Shown piece after piece: positions 40,452 to 49,407 of a stretch of DNA of 64,000 bases. Each line of letters begins with the position of its first letter. Position 1 is the first letter of the stretch. Source of the DNA: Bacteroidales bacterium (GTDB lineage Bacteria; Bacteroidota; Bacteroidia; Bacteroidales; F082); assembly GCA_013141455.1 (NCBI GenBank), contig JABFQW010000053.1:29322-93321 (forward strand), written 5' to 3'. Under the pieces are notes generated by a model. That model searched no databases. It was not told the DNA's origin and saw nothing but the letters and a program-made list of their open reading frames with translations. The position numbers and the translations under genes are program-made.

Positions 40452-42785
40452 ATGAACGTAAAAAAGATATTTCAATTCTTCATATTTGGTATATTGCCAT
40501 TTGTAACCTCCTTACAATCGACTGCTCAAAACGCTATGGTGCGCGGTTTTGTTTATGAAGCCAGTTCAGGTGAGCCAATTATTTACTCCAATGTGTATCT
40601 TCAGGGTACCAATTTTGGTGGCTCCACAGATATCAACGGTCACTTTAATATCACGAAAATCCCTCCGGGGAAATATACCTTGTTGGTAACTTTTTTGGGT
40701 TATGACACGATACGTGAGGTGATTCAATTGCAGGAAAATACAGTTTTTAACCGGCGATTCGAGATGACGGAAGGCAGTGTAAACCTATCTACCATCGATA
40801 TTTCAGCCGATCGTATTGAAGCCCAGACAGAAACAAAAACTTCGGTAATAAATCTTACACCAAAGACGCTAAAAAAAATTCCTTCTATCGGAGGTCAGGC
40901 CGATCTTGCGCAGTACCTTCAGGTTATACCGGGGGTGGTTTTTACGGGAGATCAGGGTGGTCAGTTATATATTCGCGGAGGTTCACCTATCCAAAACAAA
41001 GTATTACTCGATGGGATGATCATTTATAATCCGTTTCATTCAATCGGCTTATTTTCGGTGTTAGAAACAGATATCATCCGCAATGCAGAAGTTTTCACGG
41101 GTGGTTTCAGCGCTGATTACGGCGGACGTATTTCTTCAATAATGGATATTACCACACGTGATGGTAATAAACATCGTTTGGCCGGCAAGGTCGCAGCCAG
41201 TACTTTTGGCGCCAATCTGATGCTTGAAGGCCCACTGAAAAAAGCAAAGACCGACACTGACGGAAGTTCATCATTTATCCTCTCGATGAAAAACTCATAT
41301 CTTGAAGAATCGAGCAAATTATTTTACAGTTATATTGATGAAAACGGACTGCCTTTTAATTTTTTAGACATTTATGGTAAGGTATCGATAAATGCACCCA
41401 ACGGATCGAAAATCAATTTCTTTGGGTTTAATTATAACGACCGCGTAAACAATTATAAGGCCTTATCCGATTTCGGATGGAATTCCTTTGGCGGAGGGTC
41501 TAATTTTTTAATTATTCCCGGAAAATCACCTGTGCTGATCGAAGGAAACCTGGCCTATTCTTCCTACGAAGCCCGGCTAAAAGAAATCAATTCCCCCGAT
41601 AGATCGAGTAGCATCGATGGTTTCAATATGGGATTTCATTTTACTTATTTTCTTGGGAAAGATTTGGTTAAATACGGTATCGAGATTCTGGGATTTAAAA
41701 CGCAATTCAATTTTACCAATGGTGTTGGCCGTTTGATTGGTCAAACCGAAAATACTACCGAGTTGGCCGGTTATGTGCGTTACAAGGGGACATTTGGAAA
41801 ATTGCTGTTCGAACCAAGTTTTCGCGTTCAATGGTATGCATCGTTGTCCAATATCTCGCCCGAACCCCGGCTGGCAATGAAATATGTCGTGAATGATTTT
41901 ATCAGGATCAAATTTGCTACGGGAATCTATTCGCAGAATCTGATTTCGGCCAATAGCGACCGCGACGTCGTTAATCTGTTTTATGGTTTCTTATCAGGCC
42001 CTGATAATTTACCATCCACATTCGATGGGGAAAATGTGACCCACAAACTACAAAAAGCCAATCATTATATTCTCGGAACAGAGATAGATTTAAGTAACCG
42101 CCTGAATATGAATATCGAAGGTTATCTTAAGGATTTCAAGCAGCTTACCAATCTTAACCGCGAGAAACTTTACAACGAATCAAGTGCACCGGCAGGAACA
42201 CCCGATATTTATAAAAAAGATTTTATTATCGAAAAAGGAAAGGCTTATGGTGCCGATGTTTCCTTAAAATTTGAAGACAAGCATTTATTTATTTGGGCTG
42301 TTTATTCATTAGGTTTCGTTACCAAGCAGTATGAAGAAAAGCCAGGTGTATTGGTTAGCTACAGGCCGCATTACGACCGCAGGCACAATGTAAATCTGGT
42401 ATTATCATACACAGCCGGCGATTTGAAGCAATGGGAATTTAGCACACGTTGGAATTTTGGATCAGGTTTTCCATTTACACAGGTGCAGGGCTATTACGAA
42501 TATTTGCCCTTTGATGGAGGAATTAACACCGATTATACAACCGCAAACGGTCAATTGGGAACAATTTATGGCGACCTGAATAAAGGTGTGTTACCTACCT
42601 TTCACCGCTTAGATATGAATGCAAAGCGTAAGTTCTTCTTTAGTGAAAATACAGTTCTTGAGGTTGATCTGAGTGTAACCAATATTTACAACCGTGATAA
42701 TGTTTTCTATGTTGATCAGATTACGAATCAAACGGTCAGGCAACTTCCGCTTATGCCGAGTATCGGAATTAGTTTGAATTTTTAG
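40452..42785 (+). CDS. TonB-dependent outer membrane receptor with carboxypeptidase-like domain
   Basis: A 777-residue receptor. Signal peptide to about residue 25 (SLQSTAQ) is followed by a carboxypeptidase-regulatory-like domain (about 28-110, VYLQGTNFGGSTDINGHFNI), a plug (about 130-230, with LAQYLQVIPGVVFTGDQGGQ and IRGGSPIQNKVLLDGM) and a beta-barrel ending in SIGISLNF. It is not a SusC type and no lipoprotein partner follows. The ligand is unknown. ATG 40452 was chosen over a TTG six bases upstream. A hairpin terminator at 42788-42818 ends it. Confidence 0.9.
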   Translation: MNVKKIFQFFIFGILPFVTSLQSTAQNAMVRGFVYEASSGEPIIYSNVYLQGTNFGGSTDINGHFNITKIPPGKYTLLVTFLGYDTIREVIQLQENTVFNRRFEMTEGSVNLSTIDISADRIEAQTETKTSVINLTPKTLKKIPSIGGQADLAQYLQVIPGVVFTGDQGGQLYIRGGSPIQNKVLLDGMIIYNPFHSIGLFSVLETDIIRNAEVFTGGFSADYGGRISSIMDITTRDGNKHRLAGKVAASTFGANLMLEGPLKKAKTDTDGSSSFILSMKNSYLEESSKLFYSYIDENGLPFNFLDIYGKVSINAPNGSKINFFGFNYNDRVNNYKALSDFGWNSFGGGSNFLIIPGKSPVLIEGNLAYSSYEARLKEINSPDRSSSIDGFNMGFHFTYFLGKDLVKYGIEILGFKTQFNFTNGVGRLIGQTENTTELAGYVRYKGTFGKLLFEPSFRVQWYASLSNISPEPRLAMKYVVNDFIRIKFATGIYSQNLISANSDRDVVNLFYGFLSGPDNLPSTFDGENVTHKLQKANHYILGTEIDLSNRLNMNIEGYLKDFKQLTNLNREKLYNESSAPAGTPDIYKKDFIIEKGKAYGADVSLKFEDKHLFIWAVYSLGFVTKQYEEKPGVLVSYRPHYDRRHNVNLVLSYTAGDLKQWEFSTRWNFGSGFPFTQVQGYYEYLPFDGGINTDYTTANGQLGTIYGDLNKGVLPTFHRLDMNAKRKFFFSENTVLEVDLSVTNIYNRDNVFYVDQITNQTVRQLPLMPSIGISLNF

Positions 42786-42787
42786 GA

Positions 42788-42818
42788 ATAAAAAAACCGG
42801 TTGAAAACCGGTTTTTTT
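42788..42818. terminator. Bidirectional terminator
   Basis: AAAACCGG and CCGGTTTT stem with a 7-base loop, flanked by A-runs and T-runs. It lies between the convergent TonB receptor and DUF2795 genes and suits both. Confidence 0.8.
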
Positions 42819-42822
42819 GTTT

Positions 42823-43044
42823 TTAATATTCATCTTCGTGAAAGAAGAAATCGTCTTTTGTCGGATAATCAGGCCAGATGTCCTCAATACGTTCGTAAAT
42901 TTCGCCTTCATCTTCCATTTCTTTCAGATTTTCGACTACTTCCTGGGGTGCTCCTGAGCGTTGAGCCCATTCCAATAATTCGTCCTTGGTGGCTGGCCAA
43001 GGGGCATCTTCAAGTTTTGAAGCCAACTCTAATGTCCAATACAT
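42823..43044 (-). CDS. DUF2795-family small protein
   Basis: A 73-residue acidic protein matching the DUF2795 pattern: W-P-A-T-K-D-E-L-L-E-W-A near residues 16-27 followed by P-Q-E-V-V-E-N-L. These small helical proteins are common in Bacteroidota and are of unknown role. The C-terminus is strongly acidic (FFFHEDEY). A monocistronic gene with a 188-base upstream gap. Confidence 0.8.
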   Translation of the reverse strand: MYWTLELASKLEDAPWPATKDELLEWAQRSGAPQEVVENLKEMEDEGEIYERIEDIWPDYPTKDDFFFHEDEY

Positions 43045-43232
43045 TGTATAGTGTTTTGAATTTTATTATCCTTAATTTCTTACCTCTGAAGACCTGAATT
43101 CAACTGATTTGAAGAGCCTGTTGCAATATTTCAGTTGATTATAGGTATCAGATGGGCAGTTTAATTTTTTGCAAAAGTAATTTTATTCTTTAACAAAATT
43201 ACAATTCAATGAAAAATATATAAATTATTGAA

Positions 43233-43796
43233 TTAGTGTGAGTTCCACTTTGTTTCTGTACTTTTTGTAATGAAATTGAAGTATCTGGCGAGTATAAAGA
43301 AGTAATCCGACAACCTGTTTATATACTTCAGATCGAGTTCATCCACGGGATACTTTTCCGAAACCTTCAAACAGATACGTTCGGCACGCCGGCAAACGGT
43401 TCGGGCAATATGGCAAAATGAAACTAAGGGGTGCCCACCTGGCAGAATGAAATTTGTCAATGGTTCGATGTTAGCCGACATCATATCCATCTCCATTTCA
43501 AGGGCTTTCACATCATTTTCATTCAGTTCAGGTATTTTTTTTGCAACCAGTGTTGTACGATCGGTTGCGAGATGCGATTCAATGGTAAAGAGTTTATCCT
43601 GGATAATCAGCAATTGCTTTTTACTTGCATCATCGCAAACTTCATGGTCACGGATCAGACCAACAAATGAATTGAGTTCATCGATGGTTCCATACGCTTC
43701 GATCCGATCATCATATTTTGGAACACGGGTTCCGCCAATCAATGAAGTTTGGCCCTTGTCGCCGGTGCGCGTATAAATTTTCATTTCGTTATTCAT
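43233..43796 (-). CDS. Cob(I)yrinic acid a,c-diamide adenosyltransferase, PduO-type
   Basis: An enzyme of about 187 residues that attaches the 5'-deoxyadenosyl group to cob(I)alamin using ATP. The N-terminal ATP-loop YTRTGDKGQTSLIGGTRVPK (about 7-26) is the PduO-type hallmark. The helical-bundle motifs IARTVCRRAERICLKV (about 131-146) and YINRLSDYFFILARYFN (about 158-174) are also present. The ATG at 43796 was chosen; a TTG lies directly before it. B12-dependent enzymes such as methylmalonyl-CoA mutase must be elsewhere. It is 32 bases downstream of an ABC ATPase gene on the same strand. Confidence 0.92.
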   Translation of the reverse strand: MNNEMKIYTRTGDKGQTSLIGGTRVPKYDDRIEAYGTIDELNSFVGLIRDHEVCDDASKKQLLIIQDKLFTIESHLATDRTTLVAKKIPELNENDVKALEMEMDMMSANIEPLTNFILPGGHPLVSFCHIARTVCRRAERICLKVSEKYPVDELDLKYINRLSDYFFILARYFNFITKSTETKWNSH

Positions 43797-43828
43797 CAAT
43801 GAATAATTTTCTTCTCACAGCTTGTGGC

Positions 43829-44551
43829 TTATTGTTTTCTTTTCACGGTGGCAACCGAAATATGCTCATTTTTCTCATCCGACTCGATCAATCCGTCTTT
43901 CAACCGGATGATACGGTGGGCATGTTTTGCGATCTCTTCTTCGTGGGTGACCACAATGATGGTGTTTCCGGCAGCGTGTATCTCTTCGAGCAAACCCATT
44001 ATTTCGATTGATGTTTTCGAATCGAGGTTACCTGTGGGTTCATCGGCCAACAAAATTGACGGTTTGTTTACCAATGCCCTGGCGATGGCAACGCGTTGTC
44101 GCTGTCCGCCCGAAAGCTCATTCGGACGATGTTTCATGCGGTCGGTCAGCTGGACATCTTCGAGAACTGATTCGGCCATTTCAATACGCTTTACTTTGGT
44201 TATACCCGCGTAAACCAAGGGTAACATCACGTTTTCGAGCGCGGTTGAGCGTGGCAACAGATTGAATGTTTGAAAGATAAAGCCAATTTCTTTGTTTCTG
44301 ATATCAGCTAATTCGTTGTCATTCATCTTACTCACATCCTGTCCGTTCAATAAATATTCGCCGGATGTGGGCGTATCCAAACAACCCAAAAGGTTCATCA
44401 GGGTCGATTTCCCGGAACCGGATGGCCCCATCAGGGCTACATATTCGTTGCGGTCAATTGAAATATCAATCGTTCTGAGTGCTTTTACAATTTCAGAACC
44501 AACTTTAAAATGACGGGAGATGTCGTTAAGTTTTATAACTTGTTTTTCCAT
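43829..44551 (-). CDS. ABC transporter ATPase of the MacB/LolD class
   Basis: A 240-residue ATPase. Walker [10 protein letters not shown] (about 41-49), Q-loop [20 protein letters not shown], signature [15 protein letters not shown] (about 145) and Walker [14 protein letters not shown] are all present, and [20 protein letters not shown] is typical of the MacB/LolD group, which power mechanotransmission or lipoprotein release. No FtsX-like permease is adjacent on either side, so the partner is encoded elsewhere. It is probably transcribed with the cobalamin adenosyltransferase gene. Confidence 0.88.
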   Translation of the reverse strand: MEKQVIKLNDISRHFKVGSEIVKALRTIDISIDRNEYVALMGPSGSGKSTLMNLLGCLDTPTSGEYLLNGQDVSKMNDNELADIRNKEIGFIFQTFNLLPRSTALENVMLPLVYAGITKVKRIEMAESVLEDVQLTDRMKHRPNELSGGQRQRVAIARALVNKPSILLADEPTGNLDSKTSIEIMGLLEEIHAAGNTIIVVTHEEEIAKHAHRIIRLKDGLIESDEKNEHISVATVKRKQ

Positions 44552-44592
44552 TTGTTTGTGCCTTCTTATCTTGCAAAATTAGCATTTATGAA

Positions 44593-45387
44593 TCAATTGT
44601 TAAGCACAAAATGTTGCTTTTCAATTCCTTTGTGGAAGAATACTATTCCAAGGTGAAATAAGTCGAGGGTAAGTGTCACCGATTTGTTTTGCTGAATCTC
44701 AATCCAGGCTTCTTCCATTTCAGTCGACCAATGAATGTCATCAAATATGAAAACCGATTTTTCACCTGCTTTGGCCAGACAGTGATTAAAATAGTCGAGC
44801 GTGGGTATCTTGCGGTGGTTACCATCAAAGAAAACCAGATCAAGCAAAGTCACTTTTTCGAGTACATCGTGTAATACATTGTTAAAATTGCCGATGATTA
44901 CCTCAATAGTATCAATATCATTTCGCCTGAACTGGCTTTCGGCCACGGAGGCAATTGAAGCACAGCCTTCCATAGTGATCACTTTTGCCAATGGATTGCC
45001 GAGTGCGAGCGATAGTGTGCCCAATCCGGTGGAAGTGCCGAATTCGAGGATTGTAGCCGGTTTAAAGTACTTTACGATTCGCATTAACAGGCGCGTTTCA
45101 CGAATTGATTGCGAACGCAGTTTCGTGAGATGCTTCACCGATGACCTGAATGTTATGAATTCCTTGTTTTTGGCTCCAGATCCAAAATCGACAGTTTCGA
45201 TGATGTTTGTGTCGCTAAGTAAACTGTGTCTTGTTTTATCCAAGCGTTTATATTCGGGGTAATCCTTACGATCTTCCAACACTTTTGTGATGAAGTCGAA
45301 TACAAAGGGCGAGTGAATCCCGTGTTTTCCTTTCTTGTTTAAAAGGTACTTAAAGTAACTCGATACATATTCAAATCTATCTATCAT
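44593..45387 (-). CDS. Class I SAM-dependent methyltransferase
   Basis: A 264-residue methyltransferase. The SAM-binding motif I is ILEFGTSTGLGTLSLALG (about 110-127); motif II-like acidic VITMEG and the later LLDLVFFDGNHRKIPTLDY follow, resembling O-methyltransferases of the Methyltransf_24 type. The N-terminal 60 residues include HGIHSPFVFDFITKVLED, conserved in Bacteroidota relatives. Substrate unknown. It lies 41 bases upstream of the ABC ATPase gene on the same strand and may share a transcript. Confidence 0.82.
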   Translation of the reverse strand: MIDRFEYVSSYFKYLLNKKGKHGIHSPFVFDFITKVLEDRKDYPEYKRLDKTRHSLLSDTNIIETVDFGSGAKNKEFITFRSSVKHLTKLRSQSIRETRLLMRIVKYFKPATILEFGTSTGLGTLSLALGNPLAKVITMEGCASIASVAESQFRRNDIDTIEVIIGNFNNVLHDVLEKVTLLDLVFFDGNHRKIPTLDYFNHCLAKAGEKSVFIFDDIHWSTEMEEAWIEIQQNKSVTLTLDLFHLGIVFFHKGIEKQHFVLNN

Positions 45388-45542
45388 ATTTAATCATTCT
45401 GCTTTGTAAACGCTCAACCCAACACAATATTTGATTATCGTGTGAAAATCTGTCAGGTCTTTTAATGTGCTAATAAAGAACAATTTATTGGTCGATTTGT
45501 TTTATGTGCCTTTCGATGAGTTCCGATTCAAAATTAGTCGTT

Positions 45543-47108
45543 TTAATGAAAACTAAGTTTATTAAGGTAAAATACCGTTCTGGGGTTGTTCTCAACTAAT
45601 TTATTATTTGCGATTTTCTGATATCCCATTCCGATATAATTGTTTTCGTACCAATGGATTACAGAAGTAAAATCCTCTTCAAGCAACCGATCGTTCGCAA
45701 AATCACTCGCGACTTTTGTTTGTTCCATGCTGCCTATTTCATTCCCATCCATCCCGATAACTGACGAATTGAGCAGGCCGTCTTTTAAAACACAAAAAAC
45801 AAGATCGGACGAATCAGGCTGAATAAGGGTGTGTGGCTGCAAATGGAACGAGATGATTTCAGGGATTTCAAAATTGTAGGACCACGATAATTCGCCCTGC
45901 TGATTAAAAACACCCAGAATTGTTGTGAAGAAATTATATCCTTCGAAAACCGAATAGGTATAAGGGATGGGTCTTCCGTAAAAGTCATACTCAATGCGAG
46001 ATTCCAACCTGTATTGGGGCCGGTAAGCCTCAGCCGAATAAACCAATTTATCTTCAATCGTTATCAGGTTGGGGTTGAACAACCTGAATGCAATATCCGG
46101 TTTATCAGCTTTTTCATTATTGGAACGTGATTGCTTTTGACGGATTTGCATAAGGTCTTCGGCCGCTAACGCCTTGTAAATATTTTTAAAATCTTTGAAA
46201 TCGATAAAATTTGCCTGTTCGTCCTGATGTTCCGAAAATCTGAGATAAAACAAACCTGCGGCTTCATCCTCTTCCTCATCTTTCTGTTTTAGCTTGTCTT
46301 TTTTGTTGACATCGTAACTGAAACTACCTATGACAATTATATCACCTGAAGTTTGCTCCCTTTCAAAGGCAAATGAATGTAATGATCTGTGTTGCAAATC
46401 CTCGTGAAGAAATGTCCTGATAATGGTTCCCCGATGGTTAAAAACTACAAAATAATTATTCATTGGCCCCTTATCAACCTCCTGGCTTATTGCGGCAACA
46501 AAGATTGAACCTGATTTAACCGAAGACAGGTCGTTAACAAGAACATCGCCACCAATAGAATTTTGAATGGAAACAACTGACCCGTTACGTAGATCGAAGA
46601 AAAGGAAATCACTTTTCGATTTAGGTAGGTTTATCGCCATCAATGCACTATGGTCCAAGGCAGCAAATCCGGAAATTGTAGCTTTATCAGGAATTATACC
46701 ACCAATCAAATTGAATTGTTCCAGTTTATTATTATATGTAATTACCTCATAATTTACCGATTGCGATTTTGACTTGCTGTTGGCAGTAAATAACATCACA
46801 AGCCCGTTTGCATTTCTTTCGGAAGTGAGAAACGACATACCATCCGTTAAGGGGACGATCTGAACCCATTTTTCGGTAAGTGAAGTGTCGAGAAGGCTGA
46901 AAAACCAATTACGCTTTTGGTTTTCATTTATTTCATTGCTTTCGTAAAACAAAAGCAAGCCCTCTTTGCCCAATGATTCAGTATGATAGGTCGGAACATC
47001 CATGCGTGCTGAAAGTTCGATGCGGATGGGTTCAAATGACTGGCTTCGAATAGCCGAAGTAATGAAAAAGAAAAAGCAGAATACCAATATGTTATAGGTG
47101 TAGCGCAC
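45543..47108 (-). CDS. Secreted protein of unknown function, beta-propeller-like
   Basis: A protein of about 521 residues from a GTG start at 47108, giving a clean signal peptide (RYTYNILVFCFFFFITSAI, cleavage near RSQS). The same frame stays open upstream to a TTG at 47213, but the 35 extra residues are poor signal-peptide material and cover a TATCTTTA promoter-like element, so the shorter form is preferred. The mature part has repeating short strand patterns without Asp-box or other named motifs; a beta-propeller-like fold is a guess. It has no T9SS domain. Periplasmic or surface location is likely. Function unknown. Confidence 0.6.
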   Translation of the reverse strand: MRYTYNILVFCFFFFITSAIRSQSFEPIRIELSARMDVPTYHTESLGKEGLLLFYESNEINENQKRNWFFSLLDTSLTEKWVQIVPLTDGMSFLTSERNANGLVMLFTANSKSKSQSVNYEVITYNNKLEQFNLIGGIIPDKATISGFAALDHSALMAINLPKSKSDFLFFDLRNGSVVSIQNSIGGDVLVNDLSSVKSGSIFVAAISQEVDKGPMNNYFVVFNHRGTIIRTFLHEDLQHRSLHSFAFEREQTSGDIIVIGSFSYDVNKKDKLKQKDEEEDEAAGLFYLRFSEHQDEQANFIDFKDFKNIYKALAAEDLMQIRQKQSRSNNEKADKPDIAFRLFNPNLITIEDKLVYSAEAYRPQYRLESRIEYDFYGRPIPYTYSVFEGYNFFTTILGVFNQQGELSWSYNFEIPEIISFHLQPHTLIQPDSSDLVFCVLKDGLLNSSVIGMDGNEIGSMEQTKVASDFANDRLLEEDFTSVIHWYENNYIGMGYQKIANNKLVENNPRTVFYLNKLSFH

Positions 47109-47296
47109 GAATACTAAGCTTTTTTGGTAAATTAATGGTCTTGATAATACTTTATTTAGTAAAGAGTTTCTTGATTCCTCATGCCGTAAAGATAGCAAAT
47201 CTCTCCGAATCAATTTTGTGTGCCGGGCCTGAAATTTTTTAAAACAAGCAGAAGTTGTTCAACAGAAGTTACCGAGGGATTTTCATAGGCTGATTC

Positions 47297-47340
47297 AAAA
47301 AAAAACGACCACCAAATGAAAGAATTGATGGTCGTTTTTT
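47297..47340. terminator. Hairpin terminator, bidirectional
   Basis: AAAAAACGACCA and TGGTCGTTTTTT pair around an 18-base loop. It lies 12 bases after the stop codon of the T9SS gene at 47352-48992 (minus strand) and can terminate it. Confidence 0.8.
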
Positions 47341-47351
47341 TAAACGCATTG

Positions 47352-48992
47352 TTATTGTTTTGTGAAACGCGACATTGATGTTTGTCCATCGTTTGACGTA
47401 ACAACCAATACGTAGGTTCCATCTGCTAAATCGCTGATATTTATTTTGTTGTTGCCTGTCAGAAAATCATTCTCTGAAAGAGTACGACCCATCAGATCGG
47501 TGATTGTTACCTGAGAATCAGTTGCCAGATTAAACCGTATTTCGGTGCATGCCGGGTTTGGATAAACAGTAATATTTTCGACAGTTGTTTCGTGTACGCC
47601 AACGCCATTGATGCCGTAAATTAGTATATCATCCAATTCCCAGGTTGAGGAAGCCTCTGTAGTTGAGGTGTAAACAAAGGCGATATAAAGTGTTGGATTT
47701 CCGTACCCGAGCAATGGAACTTCACCTGATTGCGCCCATGCCCAGCCACCAGCCGACCAGCTTGCTTCGGAAGTGATATCGTTCCAGGTGAAACCTGTTG
47801 GTTCGCTTTCGCCATCATAATCGGTCGAAACAAGCAATTTAAGAGGATCACCGGTATAGTTAAATGCAGTGCGAAAACTTAATGAGGCAGATTGCAAATT
47901 GGTGAAATTGACTTGTGGGCTTACAAGCCAGTCTTCATTTACATTGCTAACACCCTCATAACCAGAACAACGGGCAAAATCTTCATTGTTGAAATTGTAA
48001 TGTGCCCAGACTTGTGAACCGGTTATGCTATGGGCAGTCATTACGCCCAAATCAGCATCGAATGGCTCGTACATCAAGGTAGTTACATCGGCTGTTGTGA
48101 TGAAAACCATTGGGGCTGTACCATCTGTTTTATAATCGATGGTTGCACCACTGTTGGTATAAGGATAAATGGTGAACATATATTCCTGACCGGCCATAAG
48201 ACTGCCAAATGTAAATGTTTCAACACTGTAAGCAACATTCCAGGCGATATATCCATTGATTGCAATGTCAAGATTATTGGCTTCAGGAACACCATCAACC
48301 GGTGGAATACCTCTGGGAGGTGAAGTGACAATTGAACCCATAACTACGTATGAATCTGGCAATTGTCCTCCTGTTGCATCCGTCCAGTTGAGTTTTACAC
48401 CCATGCCTTCAGCAGTTGCGGTAAAAGCGGTTGGATAATTGGTTGGTTCAGGTTTTACTGTTACATCACCAGAGACAGTAAAATCATCATAAAAAACTCC
48501 ACCACCAAAAACACCATCCTGTTTGTAAACGCGAACTTCGAAACGAAATCCATCGGCACCGGCAGGAGCTGTGAGTGCGGCACTGAATTGCTGCCATTCA
48601 GCAATATCTGTGCTGTAAGTATTTGGACGTAAAATGGCACTGTCAGCACTGATGGTTGTTGTTCCGCTTAACCAGTATGACCAGATACGGGTGCGGGCTG
48701 CAGGATCATTGTCATAGTAATAGTACGAAATCGTATAATCGCTTCCGGCCTGAATACCTGTAATTTCCTGTTGTAATTTCTGTGTGCTTGACGCGGAGAT
48801 GTGTTTTGCCGAAAAGCTTCCACCATGGATGGTGGTACTTTCTTTCACAACTCCCTGATAAAGTGTCCAACCGGTAGGCTGGGTATCAGTGATCCATTCT
48901 TCAAGACCCGGATTGACTACCAGGTTCTGTGCATTCGGCCTGATAACAAGACCGAAAAACGCGATGAAAAGTGTAAAGATGATTTTTTTCAT
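47352..48992 (-). CDS. T9SS-sorted protein with carbohydrate-binding-like, FN3-like and choice-of-anchor J domains
   Basis: A 546-residue secreted protein. Signal peptide (MKKIIFTLFIAFFGLVIRPN), then a jelly-roll carbohydrate-binding-like domain (about 25-170, NPGLEEWITD...YDDFTVSG), a fibronectin-type-III-like part (about 180-300), a choice-of-anchor J/cleaved-adhesin domain (about 305-455, EPFDADLG to WELDDILIYG) and a type A T9SS sorting domain (about 465-546, ITVYPNPACTEIRFNL). The ATG at 48992 was preferred to an upstream start at 49040 because it starts the signal peptide. It probably binds surface or environmental polymers. Confidence 0.85.
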   Translation of the reverse strand: MKKIIFTLFIAFFGLVIRPNAQNLVVNPGLEEWITDTQPTGWTLYQGVVKESTTIHGGSFSAKHISASSTQKLQQEITGIQAGSDYTISYYYYDNDPAARTRIWSYWLSGTTTISADSAILRPNTYSTDIAEWQQFSAALTAPAGADGFRFEVRVYKQDGVFGGGVFYDDFTVSGDVTVKPEPTNYPTAFTATAEGMGVKLNWTDATGGQLPDSYVVMGSIVTSPPRGIPPVDGVPEANNLDIAINGYIAWNVAYSVETFTFGSLMAGQEYMFTIYPYTNSGATIDYKTDGTAPMVFITTADVTTLMYEPFDADLGVMTAHSITGSQVWAHYNFNNEDFARCSGYEGVSNVNEDWLVSPQVNFTNLQSASLSFRTAFNYTGDPLKLLVSTDYDGESEPTGFTWNDITSEASWSAGGWAWAQSGEVPLLGYGNPTLYIAFVYTSTTEASSTWELDDILIYGINGVGVHETTVENITVYPNPACTEIRFNLATDSQVTITDLMGRTLSENDFLTGNNKINISDLADGTYVLVVTSNDGQTSMSRFTKQ

Positions 48993-49300
48993 AATGAATT
49001 TGATAAATAATCTATGATAGATTCTGAAATTTAGCTTCAAAAGTACAAGAAATGTGACAGGCTTGAATTATTTTTAAAAATAAAACTGATGCCTTTTATC
49101 TTGGTTTCCTGACCCGAACTTTGTATAACCAATACAACCTTTTACGTGGTTTGGCACGATTTCTTAGTTAAAAAAATGGATTTCCTGTTTGGCTATCCTT
49201 TTAAATATTACTCAATGTTTCTATTTCACTCCTTTAAAATAATCAATATGCACTAACTGAGTGCGTATTCTAACAAAAATTGCACTATTAAAGTGCAAAT
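48993..49300. other. Gene-free stretch upstream of the T9SS gene
   Basis: AT-rich and non-coding. It holds the promoter of the minus-strand T9SS gene and, at 49271-49285, a small GCACT...AGTGC dyad near the dnaK terminator. Nothing else seen. Confidence 0.4.
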
Positions 49301-49333
49301 GCAAAAGCCCCGCCGGAACTTCCGACAGGGCTT
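49301..49333 (-). terminator. dnaK terminator hairpin
   Basis: AAGCCC-GCCGGA and TCCGAC-GGGCTT form a GC-rich stem with short internal mismatch; TTTTGC follows on the minus strand. It lies 74 bases after the dnaK stop codon. Confidence 0.7.
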
Positions 49334-49407
49334 GTATATTTCAATTTTTGTCTTCGGACTTCGGTCTTCCCTCGTCATTCTGCCGAGGCAGGCAACTTCG
49401 GTCTTCT

